A DNA stretch of 64,000 bases from SZUA-320 sp963707875 (GCA_963707875.1 CAVPRU010000003.1:186001-250000); one strand, 5' to 3'; shown: positions 1-8,152, counted from the first letter of the stretch. The notes: a model not told the origin generated them from the sequence alone. Made by a program: numbers and translations.

Positions 1-424
1 CGAAGGTGGACATTCCGCGCCGAAGGGCCGCTCGCATCCCGCGGTCCCTTTCCCAGGAGATCCGCCCCGGCTGATGGCGCTGCACCACCATGAGCTCCTG
101 CTTGTCCAGCCAGCCGAGCAGCGCCCGCTCGATCTGGTCCTGGTCGCCGGCGATGACCCGAACCGCGGTCACTTCGGCCGGACCCACCGTGCGACCCAGC
201 AGGCCTCCCCCAACTGCCTGGGTATCCAGGCTGTGGGACTGATCCTCCATGATGGCACGGCGGAGATAGGCGGCCGGGATCCCGACTTCCTTGCCAAGGT
301 CGAGGACCTCGTCGGTGGTCAGGCCCTCGCCGAGATCGCGCTCGGAGGCCTGCAGCTCCGCGGCGCGCTGGAGAATCCGTTCCAGGGCGGGGCGATCGAT
401 GCGGGCAGGAGGTCCGGCGGTCAC
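1..424 (-). CDS. Conserved protein of unknown function, 3' end cut by window
   Basis: This minus-strand reading frame stays open from a GTG at 424 to the window edge, about 141 codons, so the C-terminus is missing. The GTG overlaps the TGA of the upstream SPFH gene as GTGA, a typical translational-coupling arrangement. The N-terminal part looks helical, with a stretch reading RAAELQASERDLGEGLTTDE, and is followed by a segment rich in charged residues. I cannot name a family. Its position as the last visible gene of the selD-led operon suggests co-transcription with the SPFH protein. The reading is supported by normal codon use and the absence of stops; the function is unknown. Confidence 0.7.
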   Translation of the reverse strand, partial: MTAGPPARIDRPALERILQRAAELQASERDLGEGLTTDEVLDLGKEVGIPAAYLRRAIMEDQSHSLDTQAVGGGLLGRTVGPAEVTAVRVIAGDQDQIERALLGWLDKQELMVVQRHQPGRISWERDRGMRAALRRGMSTF

Positions 425-1278
425 GCGTCGGTCTTCTTGACCTTCTCTTCCGCCTTGAACTGGGGAAGCAGGGCGGCCAGGTCCGGCAGCGGCAGTGCGG
501 CGGGGGTGGCGGCCGACTCCGGGGTGGCGGGCCGGTTGAGGTCGGGGATGAACGGCTTGATCATCTCGATCGGAATCGGGAAGATCGTGGTCGAGTTGTT
601 TTCGGCGGCGATCTCGACCACGGTCTGGAGGTAGCGGAGCTGGAGCGACATCGGCTGGGTCGCCATGATCTTGGCCGCCTCCGCCAGGGTCTGGGAGGCC
701 TGGAACTCGCCCTGGGCCGCGATCACCTTGGCCCGCCGCTCCCGCTCGGCCTCGGCCTGCCGCGCCATGGCCCGCTTCATCTCAGTGGGGAGGTCCACGT
801 CCTTGACCTCGACCGCCGCGACCTCGACCCCCCAGGCATCGGTCCGGGAGTCGATGATCCCCTTCAGGATGCCGTTGATCTTCTCCCGATCACTCAGCAG
901 CTCGTCGAGTTCCACCTCACCCAGAACCGACCGAAGGGTGGTCTGCGCCAGCTGACTGGTGGCGTACCGGAAGTCCTCGATCTCGATGACCGCCGCCCCC
1001 GGATCGGAGACCCGCATGTACAGTACCGCGTTGACCTTGACCGAGACGTTGTCGCGGGTGATCACGTCCTGGGGCGGGATATCCATCGCGACGATCCGAA
1101 GCGAGACCCGCTTCTGGGTGGCGAGTCCCGCCGGCAGGAAGATCAGCCCGGGTCCCTTGGTGCCCCAGTACCGGCCGAGGAAAAAGGTGACCGCCCGCTC
1201 ATACTGCTTGAGGACCCGAAGGCTGGCGAACGACCAGAGGACGAGGCCTCCGAGGATGGTAATGATGACCGAGGTCAT
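421..1278 (-). CDS. SPFH/band 7 domain protein (slipin/stomatin-like)
   Basis: The protein has 285 residues. A single hydrophobic segment at about residues 3-20 would anchor it in the inner membrane. It is followed by a band 7 domain (about 20-200) with typical slipin features: the YERAVTFFLGRYWGTKGPGL opening, the QDVITRDNVSVKVNAVLYMR strand, and the REKINGILKGIIDSRTDAWG helix. A helical region rich in Ala, Glu and Arg (REKRA-like, about 175-210) and a Pro/Ala-rich tail end the protein. Family members scaffold membrane microdomains and often pair with NfeD proteases, but no NfeD is visible here. It lies 9 bp downstream of the thiolase and is probably co-transcribed with it. Confidence 0.9.
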   Translation of the reverse strand: MTSVIITILGGLVLWSFASLRVLKQYERAVTFFLGRYWGTKGPGLIFLPAGLATQKRVSLRIVAMDIPPQDVITRDNVSVKVNAVLYMRVSDPGAAVIEIEDFRYATSQLAQTTLRSVLGEVELDELLSDREKINGILKGIIDSRTDAWGVEVAAVEVKDVDLPTEMKRAMARQAEAERERRAKVIAAQGEFQASQTLAEAAKIMATQPMSLQLRYLQTVVEIAAENNSTTIFPIPIEMIKPFIPDLNRPATPESAATPAALPLPDLAALLPQFKAEEKVKKTDA

Positions 1279-1287
1279 GGCAACTCC

Positions 1288-2475
1288 TTACCCAGGGAAC
1301 GCTTCCACGATGACGGCCGCACCCTGCCCGCCACCGATGCATGCCGCGCCGAGACCGTACTGCTTCCCGCGACGGCGGAGGGCGTGAAGCAGATGGAGTG
1401 TGATCCGGGTGCCAGTCGCCGCCAGCGGGTGCCCGATGGCCACCGCACCGCCCTCAGTGTTGGTACGGCTCCGATCGAGCCCCAGTTCCTTCTCCACTGC
1501 GAGGTACTGGGCGGCAAAGGCCTCGTTGATCTCGACGAGATCCATCTGATCGAGGGTCAGTCCCGCCTTGGCGAGCGCCTGACGCGCCGCGGGCGCCGGT
1601 CCAATCCCCATGATCGTGGGGTCCACCCCGACCGCCGACCAGGCCACCAGCCGACCCAGCGGCTTGGCGCCGGCCGCCTGGGCTGCGGCCTCGCTGGCGA
1701 GCACCACCGCTGCCGCGCCGTCGACGATGCCCGACGCGTTGCCCGCGGTGACCACGCCGTCCCCCCGGAAATAGGGCTTGAGCCTGGCGAGCCCCTCCGC
1801 GGTCGTATCAGGCCGCATGTGCTCGTCGCACCCCCAAGGCTCAACCAGCCGGGTCCCGGGATTCCTGACCTCCACCGGGATGACCTCGTCGGCAAAGGCA
1901 CCCGCCGCCCAGGCCGCCCCAGCGGTCTGCTGACTTCGCAGCGCCACCTCGTCCACTTCGGTGCGGCTCAGGGAGTACTGCTCCGCCAGCCGCTCGGCGG
2001 TCTCCGCCATGGAGAGCCCGCACCCGGAGTCGGTCAGCGCCGACCAGAGCATGTCCTCCATCGGCGGTGGCGGCCCGAGCCGCATTCCCCAGCGCGCGCC
2101 GCGGACGATGTGCGGTGCCGTGCTCATCGACTCGGTGCCCCCGGCCAGCACCGCCTCGGCCTCGCCCAGGAGGATCCGGTGGGCGCCCTGGATGATGGAC
2201 TCGAATCCGGAGCCGCACAGCCGGTTGACGGTGACGGCGGGTACTTCGATCGGGAGGCCGGCCTGGAGTCCGACATGGCGGGCGAGATAGGCGGCGTCCG
2301 AGGAGGTCTGGACGACGTTGCCGAAGATGACGTGGCCGATCCGTCCGGGCGCGAGGCCCGACCGCTCGATGGCCGACTTGGACGCCAGCACACCGAGTTC
2401 GGTGGCGGTCCGGTCGCGGAGGGCACCTCCGAACGCCCCGAACCCGGTCCGGACACCCGAGAGGAACACCACCAT
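1288..2475 (-). CDS. Acetyl-CoA C-acetyltransferase (thiolase)
   Basis: This 395-residue protein has the full length of a type II thiolase. The nucleophilic cysteine is Cys87 in the motif NRLCGSGFES. His349 in GGAVAIGHPLAATG and Cys379 in GAACIGGGQG complete the catalytic set. Thiolases of this type condense two acetyl-CoA to acetoacetyl-CoA or cleave 3-ketoacyl-CoA. The sequence does not settle whether it serves biosynthesis or beta-oxidation, and no hydroxyacyl-CoA dehydrogenase is adjacent. It sits 6 bp after the zinc-ribbon gene in the selD-led operon. Confidence 0.95.
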   Translation of the reverse strand: MVVFLSGVRTGFGAFGGALRDRTATELGVLASKSAIERSGLAPGRIGHVIFGNVVQTSSDAAYLARHVGLQAGLPIEVPAVTVNRLCGSGFESIIQGAHRILLGEAEAVLAGGTESMSTAPHIVRGARWGMRLGPPPPMEDMLWSALTDSGCGLSMAETAERLAEQYSLSRTEVDEVALRSQQTAGAAWAAGAFADEVIPVEVRNPGTRLVEPWGCDEHMRPDTTAEGLARLKPYFRGDGVVTAGNASGIVDGAAAVVLASEAAAQAAGAKPLGRLVAWSAVGVDPTIMGIGPAPAARQALAKAGLTLDQMDLVEINEAFAAQYLAVEKELGLDRSRTNTEGGAVAIGHPLAATGTRITLHLLHALRRRGKQYGLGAACIGGGQGAAVIVEAFPG

Positions 2476-2481
2476 TGGGTG

Positions 2482-3078
2482 CTAGCTCCCAGGGCCGGCG
2501 TTCTCGGTGGCTTCCTGCCCGCAGGCCACGCAGTACCGCCAGCCCGGTTCCATGTCGGCTCCGCAGTGGTCACAGGGCACCATGGTGACGCTCCGACCGC
2601 AGGTCTGGCAGAAGTTGATCGCCCGATCCTTGGGCAGCGTCGAGTCGCAGTGCATGCAGCGCTCCGGCGGCATGGGGAGGGCTTCCGACTCGTGGCCTTC
2701 CGACCCGGACCGGGCCAGCGCGACGACCGCTTCCTCGCCCAGCACCTTGGCGAGGGCGTTGGGGTTGATCTCGATCGTGGCGTGGGTCTGCCCCGGAATG
2801 CCGGAGAGATCGGGGGAAAGGTTGGACATCTGGTTCTGGCACCACTCGGCCACTTCCCGGGGGTCGGTCTTGACCAGATCGTCTTCTTCCCCCACCAGAC
2901 GGATCAGCAACTCCTCGTACTCGTCGCTGCTTTCCAGGGCCAGCGCCCGCCGGTTGGTCCGGTAGGGCAGGAGATCGCTCTTGATCTCCGCGATGGGGAT
3001 GGGCCTGGTAATGCGCCCGGGGTCGCTGGCGACCAGATTGCGGACAAGGCGGTCCAGGAACCGTTCCAGATCTGTCAC
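2482..3078 (-). CDS. Zinc-ribbon protein of unknown function
   Basis: The 198-residue protein has a helical N-terminal part with no recognised fold. The C-terminal 65 residues carry three CxxC pairs in a double zinc-ribbon layout: CMHCDS, CQTCGR, CDHCGA and a last CVACGQ near the C-terminus. There is no signal peptide or membrane segment, so it is likely cytoplasmic. Zinc ribbons of this type mediate protein or nucleic-acid contacts. Its position directly after an RNase HI-like gene may hint at a nucleic-acid role, but that is inference. Confidence 0.75.
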   Translation of the reverse strand: MTDLERFLDRLVRNLVASDPGRITRPIPIAEIKSDLLPYRTNRRALALESSDEYEELLIRLVGEEDDLVKTDPREVAEWCQNQMSNLSPDLSGIPGQTHATIEINPNALAKVLGEEAVVALARSGSEGHESEALPMPPERCMHCDSTLPKDRAINFCQTCGRSVTMVPCDHCGADMEPGWRYCVACGQEATENAGPGS

Positions 3079-3107
3079 GGGGTCCTCGGCGATGAGTATG
3101 GTGAACG

Positions 3108-3731
3108 TCAGACGCCGCCGTCGAGCGGAATTCGCTCACCGGCCGACAGGCGGCGTACCACCGCGGCGAACGCCGCATCTGGATCATAATCGAGATACTG
3201 GCCCTTCGCCCGACAGGCGGCAAACCACTCGTCGAACCCCGACGGGACCACCCCTTGGGACCCGATCTGCTGCCTCGCGGCCCGCACCGCCAGGTGGTCG
3301 ACGTACTCGTTCTTGGGGTGCCCCTTGTGCCCCCGGACCCAGGTGTACTGGACCTCATGCCGGCTGGTCGCCTGCACCAGCGCCTGCCAGAGCTCCAGAT
3401 TCTCGATCGCCCCCGCCTTCCGGCGCCACCCCCGAGTCATCCAGTTGGGGACCCATTCCCGAATCCCGCGCACCAGATACTCGGAGTCTGACACGACGAG
3501 CACAACCAGCTTCGGGCGCCGTGGGGTGAGGAGCTCCAGGGCCGAGATGGCCCCGGAGAGCGCCATCCGGTTGTTGGTGGTATCGGGATCGCAGATGAAG
3601 AGGTCCCGCCGCTCGATGCCGTCCTTGGCCTGGACCTCTATCAGGCCCCCGGCCCCACCTGGAGTGAGCCCCTCACGACCGTTCCCCAGACAGCTCTCAT
3701 CCAGATGGACTACCACCGGTCGAAGCGCCAC
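3108..3731 (-). CDS. RNase HI-like protein lacking the catalytic Glu
   Basis: The 207-residue protein aligns over its first 165 residues with RNase HI. It keeps the first Asp (HLDESCLGN), the third acidic residue (VSDSEYLVRGI), the His loop (WVRGHKGHP) and the last Asp (NEYVDHLA). The segment that should carry the second acidic residue reads TNNRMALSGAI, where E. coli RNase HI has TNNRMEL. The metal-binding Glu48 is therefore Ala (codon GCG). Canonical activity on RNA-DNA hybrids may be lost or altered. A C-terminal extension of about 40 residues has no known motif. The gene lies 1 bp after the small gene at 3733. Confidence 0.85.
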   Translation of the reverse strand: MALRPVVVHLDESCLGNGREGLTPGGAGGLIEVQAKDGIERRDLFICDPDTTNNRMALSGAISALELLTPRRPKLVVLVVSDSEYLVRGIREWVPNWMTRGWRRKAGAIENLELWQALVQATSRHEVQYTWVRGHKGHPKNEYVDHLAVRAARQQIGSQGVVPSGFDEWFAACRAKGQYLDYDPDAAFAAVVRRLSAGERIPLDGGV

Positions 3732-3732
3732 G

Positions 3733-3957
3733 TCAGCTGCCCAGCACGTCGAAGGAGTCGATTTCCGTCAACTCGAAATCGATCGTCTCCCCGGTCATCG
3801 GGAGCCACCCGACCAGGATATCGACCCGGCTGTACGTCCGGAGCCGCCTGGCCACCACCACGTATTCGGAGCCGCGTCGGGTCAGCGCCACCCGCTGTCC
3901 ATGTTCGACCGCCCGCTCCAGCTCGGCCATCCGGGTCGGGGTCCAGCGCACCGCCAT
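3733..3957 (-). CDS. Small conserved protein of unknown function, 74 aa
   Basis: The ATG at 3957 lies immediately downstream of the TAG of selD, and the stop is 1 bp from the RNase HI-like start, so it is embedded in the operon. The protein begins MAVRWTPTRMAELERAVEHG and has two hydrophobic beta-like strands, without a signal peptide or cysteines. The mix of strands and a short helix would fit a small SH3-like or WYL-like domain, but no family is recognised. Tight spacing and compatible codon use support it as a real gene. Confidence 0.7.
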   Translation of the reverse strand: MAVRWTPTRMAELERAVEHGQRVALTRRGSEYVVVARRLRTYSRVDILVGWLPMTGETIDFELTEIDSFDVLGS

Positions 3958-5028
3958 CTACTCGGCCCGGCGATGGACCCGGAGGCCGAACTCCGCAGAC
4001 AGCCGGCCCACCACCGCGGCGGTGGTCACCCCGGCGGCACCCAGGGCCGCGACATAGCCATCGACCGCGTCGGGGGCGAGCGCGACCAGCATGCCCCCGG
4101 AGGTCTGGGCGTCCGCCGTCAGCAACCGTTCGGCCTGGCTGACGTCGGCGTCAAACACCGCGGAACTGCTCTCCAGATTCCGCTCGGTCCCTCCGGGCAC
4201 GACGCCCTGCCCGGCGAGATGGACCGCCCCGTCCAGCAGCGGGAGCGACTCGACCCAGAGATCCGCACCGAGCTGGCTGCCGGCCAGGATGTTCCCGAGG
4301 TGCCCGAGCAGCCCGAATCCGGTGACGTCGGTCGCGGCCCGGGCACCGTGCGCCAGGGCCAGTCTCGCGGCAATGTCATTGAGGGTGGTCATCGTGACCA
4401 CCGCCTGGGCCAGCCCGGACTCGTCCACCAGACTCCGCTTGAAGGCGGTGGTCAGAATCCCGGTCCCGAGGGGCTTGGTCAGTACCAGCAGATCGCCGGG
4501 TTGCCCGCCGGCGTTGGTCAGCAGCCGGTCGGGGTGGGCCTCGCCGATGACGGCAAAGCCCAACTTGGGCTCGGGATCATCGACCGAGTGACCACCGAGA
4601 ATCAGGCAACCCGCGCCCTCCAGGACCCTGGCCGCGCCCCCGAGCGCCTCGCCCAGCAGGTCGAACGGCAGCTTTTCCCTTGGCCAGCCGACGAGGCTCA
4701 GGCAGAACAGCGGCTTGCCTCCCATCGCGTAGATGTCGCTCAGCGCGTTGGCGGCGGTGATCGCCCCCCAGGTCGCCGGATCGTCCACGATCGGCGTGAA
4801 GAAATCCACCGTGGCGATCAGCGCCCGGTCCGGGGCGATCCGGAGCACGGCCGCATCGTCGCGGGTGGCGGCGTCCACCAGAACGTCGGCGTGGTGGATC
4901 GGGGGGAGATGGCGCAGGACCTGCGCCAGGTCGGCAAGGCCGAGCTTGCAGGCTCAACCCGCCCCGTGGGACAGGTGGGTCAGCCGGATCCGGGGACGCT
5001 GGTCGCGGGGTTGATCGCCTGTGGTCAT
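3958..5028 (-). CDS. selD: Selenide, water dikinase, predicted selenoprotein (in-frame UGA)
   Basis: SelD makes selenophosphate from selenide and ATP, the selenium donor for selenocysteine and 2-selenouridine. The frame opens at ATG 5028 and reads through a UGA at 4956-4954 to a TAG at 3958, giving 356 residues. Residues 14-28 read IRLTHLSHGAG-UGA-ACK, which aligns with the catalytic HGAGCGCK of E. coli SelD, so UGA (residue 25) replaces the active-site Cys and Lys28 is kept. Downstream are TVDFFTPIVDDP, LSDIYAMGGKP and LGGHSVDDPEPKLG, all standard SelD motifs. A hairpin follows the UGA. A gene caller that stops at UGA would start at Met 4878 and lose the catalytic site. It heads the minus-strand operon. 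Confidence 0.93.
4920..4956 (-). promoter_or_regulatory. Candidate bacterial SECIS element of selD
   Basis: Immediately after the UGA (4956-4954) the mRNA can fold into a hairpin. The lower arms are CCTGC (4952-4948) and GCAGG (4924-4920). The apical stem is TCGGC (4943-4939) with GCCGA (4935-4931) and a 3-nt loop, CUU. The loop lies 16-18 nt after the UGA, at the near edge of the range used by SelB-bound bacterial SECIS hairpins. The loop lacks the usual G-U, so the structure is less canonical than the one in the gene at 46766. Confidence 0.6.
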
Positions 5029-5061
5029 TATCTTCCCTCGCCCTTTCCTGCGGAACGCCTG

Positions 5062-5757
5062 ATGGCCGAACTCGTCACCCTTGCCACCGCCTGCCTGCTG
5101 GGGTTTCTCCACGCCCTCGAGGTGGATCACATGCTGGCAGTCACCGCCTTCGTGAGCCGGCGCCCCACCCTGCTGACCGCGGCCCGGTTCGGGTTCCGCT
5201 GGGGGCTGGGCCACTCGGTCGCGGTCCTGGCCGCGGGGGGGCTGATCGTCGCGACCGGAATCCGCTGGAGCCCCCGGTGGGATTCCGTGGCCGAGGCCGC
5301 GGTCGGCGTGATGCTGATCGGCATCGGCCTCTGGTCGCTCCGCGCGACCCGCAACTTACACGTCCACCTCCCGGCGGAACATGGGGACCACGCCCATCTC
5401 CACGTGCACGGCCACGGCACCGAGACCCATGGGCATCATCATCGACCAGCCCCGGTCCGGAAACATGCCCACGGCATCACGATGGTTGGCCTGCTGCATG
5501 GGATGGCCGGAACCACGGGGGCCGTGGCGTTGCTCCCGGTCACCCTGATGGACCGGCCGTCGCTCGGAGTGGCGTACCTGGTGCTGTTCGGCTTTGGGGT
5601 CACGGCATCGATGACCCTCTACGCAGCGGTGACGGCCCTGGCGATGCAGCGCGCCTCGATCGGGTCGGTAAACCTGGGGCAGCGAATCACCCGGGGCGTG
5701 GGATGGGCCGGCGTGGTGGTGGGCAGCTGGTGGATCTGGCGCGGGATCGGCTCCTGA
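5062..5757 (+). CDS. UreH/NicO-like metal transporter family membrane protein
   Basis: The ATG at 5062 gives 231 residues; the open frame extends far upstream only because it runs antisense to selD. The protein has about six hydrophobic segments and family motifs near the N-terminus: LHALEVDHMLAVTAF and a GLGHS motif. A His-rich loop (about residues 95-135, with repeated HxH and HHHH) lies between the halves, and a second-half HGMAGTTGA motif follows. This layout matches UreH/NicO-type nickel or cobalt transport proteins. The loop probably binds divalent metal. It diverges from selD across 33 bp. The substrate is not shown by the sequence. Confidence 0.8.
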   Translation: MAELVTLATACLLGFLHALEVDHMLAVTAFVSRRPTLLTAARFGFRWGLGHSVAVLAAGGLIVATGIRWSPRWDSVAEAAVGVMLIGIGLWSLRATRNLHVHLPAEHGDHAHLHVHGHGTETHGHHHRPAPVRKHAHGITMVGLLHGMAGTTGAVALLPVTLMDRPSLGVAYLVLFGFGVTASMTLYAAVTALAMQRASIGSVNLGQRITRGVGWAGVVVGSWWIWRGIGS

Positions 5758-5771
5758 CCTGAAAGACTCGA

Positions 5772-5790
5772 GGCGCCCTCGCGGAGCGCC
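5772..5790. terminator. Possible bidirectional terminator hairpin
   Basis: GGCGC (5772-5776) pairs with GCGCC (5786-5790), with an inner CC/GG extension and a TCGC loop. It lies between the convergent ends of the metal-transporter-like gene and the histone-like gene. No clear T-run follows on the plus strand, so intrinsic termination is only possible. Confidence 0.35.
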
Positions 5791-5802
5791 CCGGTTCGAT
5801 CC

Positions 5803-6240
5803 TCACTTCTTCTTTGCGGCTTTCTTCCTGGTCGCCTTCTTCTTGGCGGCCCTTCTGGCCACCTTCTTGGCCGGCTTCTTCGCGGCCTTCTTCTTGGTCG
5901 CCTTCTTCTTCACGGCCTTTTTCTTCGCGACCTTCTTGGCCGGCTTCTTCGCGGCCTTCTTCTTGGCGACTTTCTGCTTCGCGACTTTCTTGGCGGCCTT
6001 CTTCGGAGCCTTCGCGGTCGCCTTGGGCTTGGCCGATTTCTTCGGCTTGGCACGCGGGGGGGCCGCCCGGATCGGTGGCGGAGCAGGTGGTGTCGCGGTG
6101 GTGCCCACCACCGATGCCACGGCATCAGCCACCGGTGTCTCGGCTTCGGGCTCCGACGGCGCAGCGGGTGGCATCGACGGAAGGGGATCCATCCATCCTT
6201 GTCCGGACCAGCCCATCTCCAGATTGCGGAACTCGGCCAT
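5803..6240 (-). CDS. Lys/Ala-rich histone H1-like DNA-binding protein
   Basis: The 145-residue protein has an acidic, Pro/Ala-rich N-terminal half (about 1-60). Its C-terminal half is made almost only of Lys, Ala and a few Pro, Val, Thr and Arg, in short repeats such as AKKPAKKVAKKKA. This composition matches eukaryotic histone H1 tails and bacterial H1-like proteins (HctB, BpH1, AlgP), which bind and compact DNA. The C-terminal repeat is also a DNA repeat (about 5810-6020, recurring CTTCTTGGC), so its length may vary between strains. A divergent 145-bp region separates it from the dehydrogenase. Confidence 0.8.
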   Translation of the reverse strand: MAEFRNLEMGWSGQGWMDPLPSMPPAAPSEPEAETPVADAVASVVGTTATPPAPPPIRAAPPRAKPKKSAKPKATAKAPKKAAKKVAKQKVAKKKAAKKPAKKVAKKKAVKKKATKKKAAKKPAKKVARRAAKKKATRKKAAKKK

Positions 6241-6385
6241 GCGTCATAACCTCCGCGGGAAGGTGCGGCGTAACCCGCCGCTGGAGCCCAAATCCTGGGC
6301 CTCGTGATTTCGGGTGCCCATATATCTTGCACCCTCGCGCCCCCGTCGCAAGCGGGCCCTCCCCCCGACAACCCCCAACCAGCCC

Positions 6386-7438
6386 ATGAGCCCCCCGTCC
6401 ACCATGCAGGCGCTGACCATGACCGGATTCGGAGGGCTGGACCAGCTTCGGGTCGGTCCGGTCGCCAGCCCGACGATCTCCCACCCTGACCAGGTCCTGA
6501 TCCGGGTCCACACGGCCGCCCTCAACCGCATCGATCTCTTTGTCCTGCAAGGACTTCCAAAGGCGAACTACGCCTGGCCCCACGTCATGGGGGCGGACGC
6601 GGCAGGGGTGATCGAGGCGGTCGGACCGGCCGTCAGCAGGGTCCGGCCGGGGGATCGAGTGGTCGTCAACCCCGGCATCTCCTGCGGCCACTGCGACAAC
6701 TGCCTCGGGGGAGAGCAGCCGCTCTGCCGGGGATTTCGGATCTTGGGAGAGCACCTGGAGGGCTCGATGGCGGAGTGGCTGGTCGTCCCGGAAACCAATG
6801 TGGCCTCGATCAGCGACCGGCTCGGCTGGGCCGAGGCGGCGGCGCTCTCCATGGCGGGCCTCACCGCGTGGCGGATGCTGGTGACCCGGGCCCAGGTGCG
6901 GCCAGGTGAGACCGTGCTGATCTGGGGGATCGGGGGTGGGGTGTCGCTGATGGCTCTCCAGATCGCCAAGCGGGCCGGGGCACGGGTGGTGGCCACCAGT
7001 TCCTCCGAGGACAAGCTCCACCTGGCCCGGGAGCTCGGCGCCGACCTCTGCCTCAACCACATGACGGCGGATGTGGTCCGGGCCGTCCGGGACCTGACGG
7101 GCGTGGGAGCCGATGTTGTCGTAGATTCCGTGGGAGAGAAGACGTGGGTCGATTCGCTCCGGGCACTCCGGCCGATGGGACGCATCGTCACCTGCGGGGC
7201 GACTACAGGTCCCAACGTCCAGCTCGATCTGCGCAAACTGTTCTGGTTCCAATGGACCGTACTCGGGTCCACCATGGGCAACCACCGGGAGTTTCAGGAG
7301 GTTGTCCGACTGGCTGACCGGGGGGAACTCCGGCCGGTGGTGGATTCGGTCGTCCCCCTGGCGGACGCTCCAGCGGCCTTTGCCCGCCTGGCCGCGGGGC
7401 AACAACTTGGCAAGCTCGTCATCGAGGTCACACCATGA
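6386..7438 (+). CDS. Zinc-type alcohol dehydrogenase/quinone oxidoreductase family protein
   Basis: This medium-chain dehydrogenase has 350 residues from the ATG at 6386 (MSPPSTMQALTMTGFGGLDQ); another Met lies 18 bp downstream. The N-terminal GroES-like domain keeps structural-zinc cysteines in GISCGHCDNCLGGEQPLC. The catalytic domain holds VMGADAAGVIEAVGPAVSRV. The Rossmann fold is marked by VLIWGIGGGVSLMALQIAKR. Such enzymes oxidise alcohols or reduce alkenals and quinones with NAD(P)H; the substrate is unknown. It overlaps the next gene by ATGA (7435-7438), so the two are co-translated. Confidence 0.9.
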   Translation: MSPPSTMQALTMTGFGGLDQLRVGPVASPTISHPDQVLIRVHTAALNRIDLFVLQGLPKANYAWPHVMGADAAGVIEAVGPAVSRVRPGDRVVVNPGISCGHCDNCLGGEQPLCRGFRILGEHLEGSMAEWLVVPETNVASISDRLGWAEAAALSMAGLTAWRMLVTRAQVRPGETVLIWGIGGGVSLMALQIAKRAGARVVATSSSEDKLHLARELGADLCLNHMTADVVRAVRDLTGVGADVVVDSVGEKTWVDSLRALRPMGRIVTCGATTGPNVQLDLRKLFWFQWTVLGSTMGNHREFQEVVRLADRGELRPVVDSVVPLADAPAAFARLAAGQQLGKLVIEVTP

Positions 7439-8151
7439 ATGAACTCTTCGAACGGCTCACCGCTGGAACCGATCAGATGACGTCCCTGATTCCGGCTCTC
7501 ATCGCCGCCGGACTCATCCTGCTGACCGGCTACCTGCTCGCCCGTCAGGTCGAGAAGTGGACCTTCCACGTGCTCCGGAAGATGAACTTCAACCAGGTGG
7601 CCGAGGGCGGCCTGGCCGAGGCCGTCGATCGGGCCGGGGTGCGGCTCGACCCGGTCCACGCCATGGGCAAGCTGTTCTTCTGGCTGGTCATGCTGATGGT
7701 GATCCTGCTCTCCAGCATGGCGCTTGGCCTCGAGAGCATCAACCAGATGTTCGGGGTGATGCTGGGCTACCTCCCCACCCTGGTCGCGGCAATCATCATC
7801 GTCATCCTGGGCCTGATCGTCGGGGAGTTCGTCCGGGCCCTGGTGCTGGCCTCGGCCGGCGGCATGGAGGGGGTGCCGACCCTGGCCAAGCTGGCCAAGA
7901 CCACGGTCGTCCTGATCGCGGTCTTCATGGCACTGCAGCAGATCGGGATCGCCGAGGAGATCGTCACCGCCACCTTTACCCTGGTGCTGGGGGCGATCGC
8001 GCTGGCGGTGGGGCTGGCGTTCGGGCTCGGCAACCGGGACCTGGCCGGCGAGATTACCCGGCGGTGGTACGAGCGGGGCCGGGAGCGCCGGGCCCATGCG
8101 GTACCACCTGAGGCAAAGAAGCCGACCGCCGCCGGGGAGCCCCCCCAGTAG
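7435..8151 (+). CDS. Membrane protein related to mechanosensitive channels (conserved TM helix repeats)
   Basis: The 238-residue protein has about five hydrophobic segments (near 18-38, 80-100, 108-135, 155-172 and 180-202). The last is followed by the glycine-rich GLAFGLGNRDLAGEITRRWYE, which resembles the pore-proximal helix of small-conductance channels such as the CmpX group. It lacks the large cytoplasmic MscS domain. Start and stop of adjacent genes overlap as ATGA with the upstream dehydrogenase. It ends 1 bp from the convergent SnoaL-like gene. Confidence 0.8.
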   Translation: MNELFERLTAGTDQMTSLIPALIAAGLILLTGYLLARQVEKWTFHVLRKMNFNQVAEGGLAEAVDRAGVRLDPVHAMGKLFFWLVMLMVILLSSMALGLESINQMFGVMLGYLPTLVAAIIIVILGLIVGEFVRALVLASAGGMEGVPTLAKLAKTTVVLIAVFMALQQIGIAEEIVTATFTLVLGAIALAVGLAFGLGNRDLAGEITRRWYERGRERRAHAVPPEAKKPTAAGEPPQ

Positions 8152-8152
8152 C

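Noticed and set aside
4954..4956. UGA as evidence that selD is a pseudogene or frameshifted
   Set aside because: The codon lies exactly at the Cys/Sec position with both flanks conserved, and a hairpin follows; recoding explains it better.
3313..5757. Long plus-strand frame of 814 codons across selD
   Set aside because: Only the last 231 codons (from 5062) resemble a protein family; the rest is antisense to selD and the small genes, and is rich in Arg, Pro and Gly with no motifs.
5772..5800. tRNA-like GGTTCGATCC at the end of the 5760 region
   Set aside because: The segment is too short for a cloverleaf and lacks an anticodon arm; it is better seen as a terminator hairpin.
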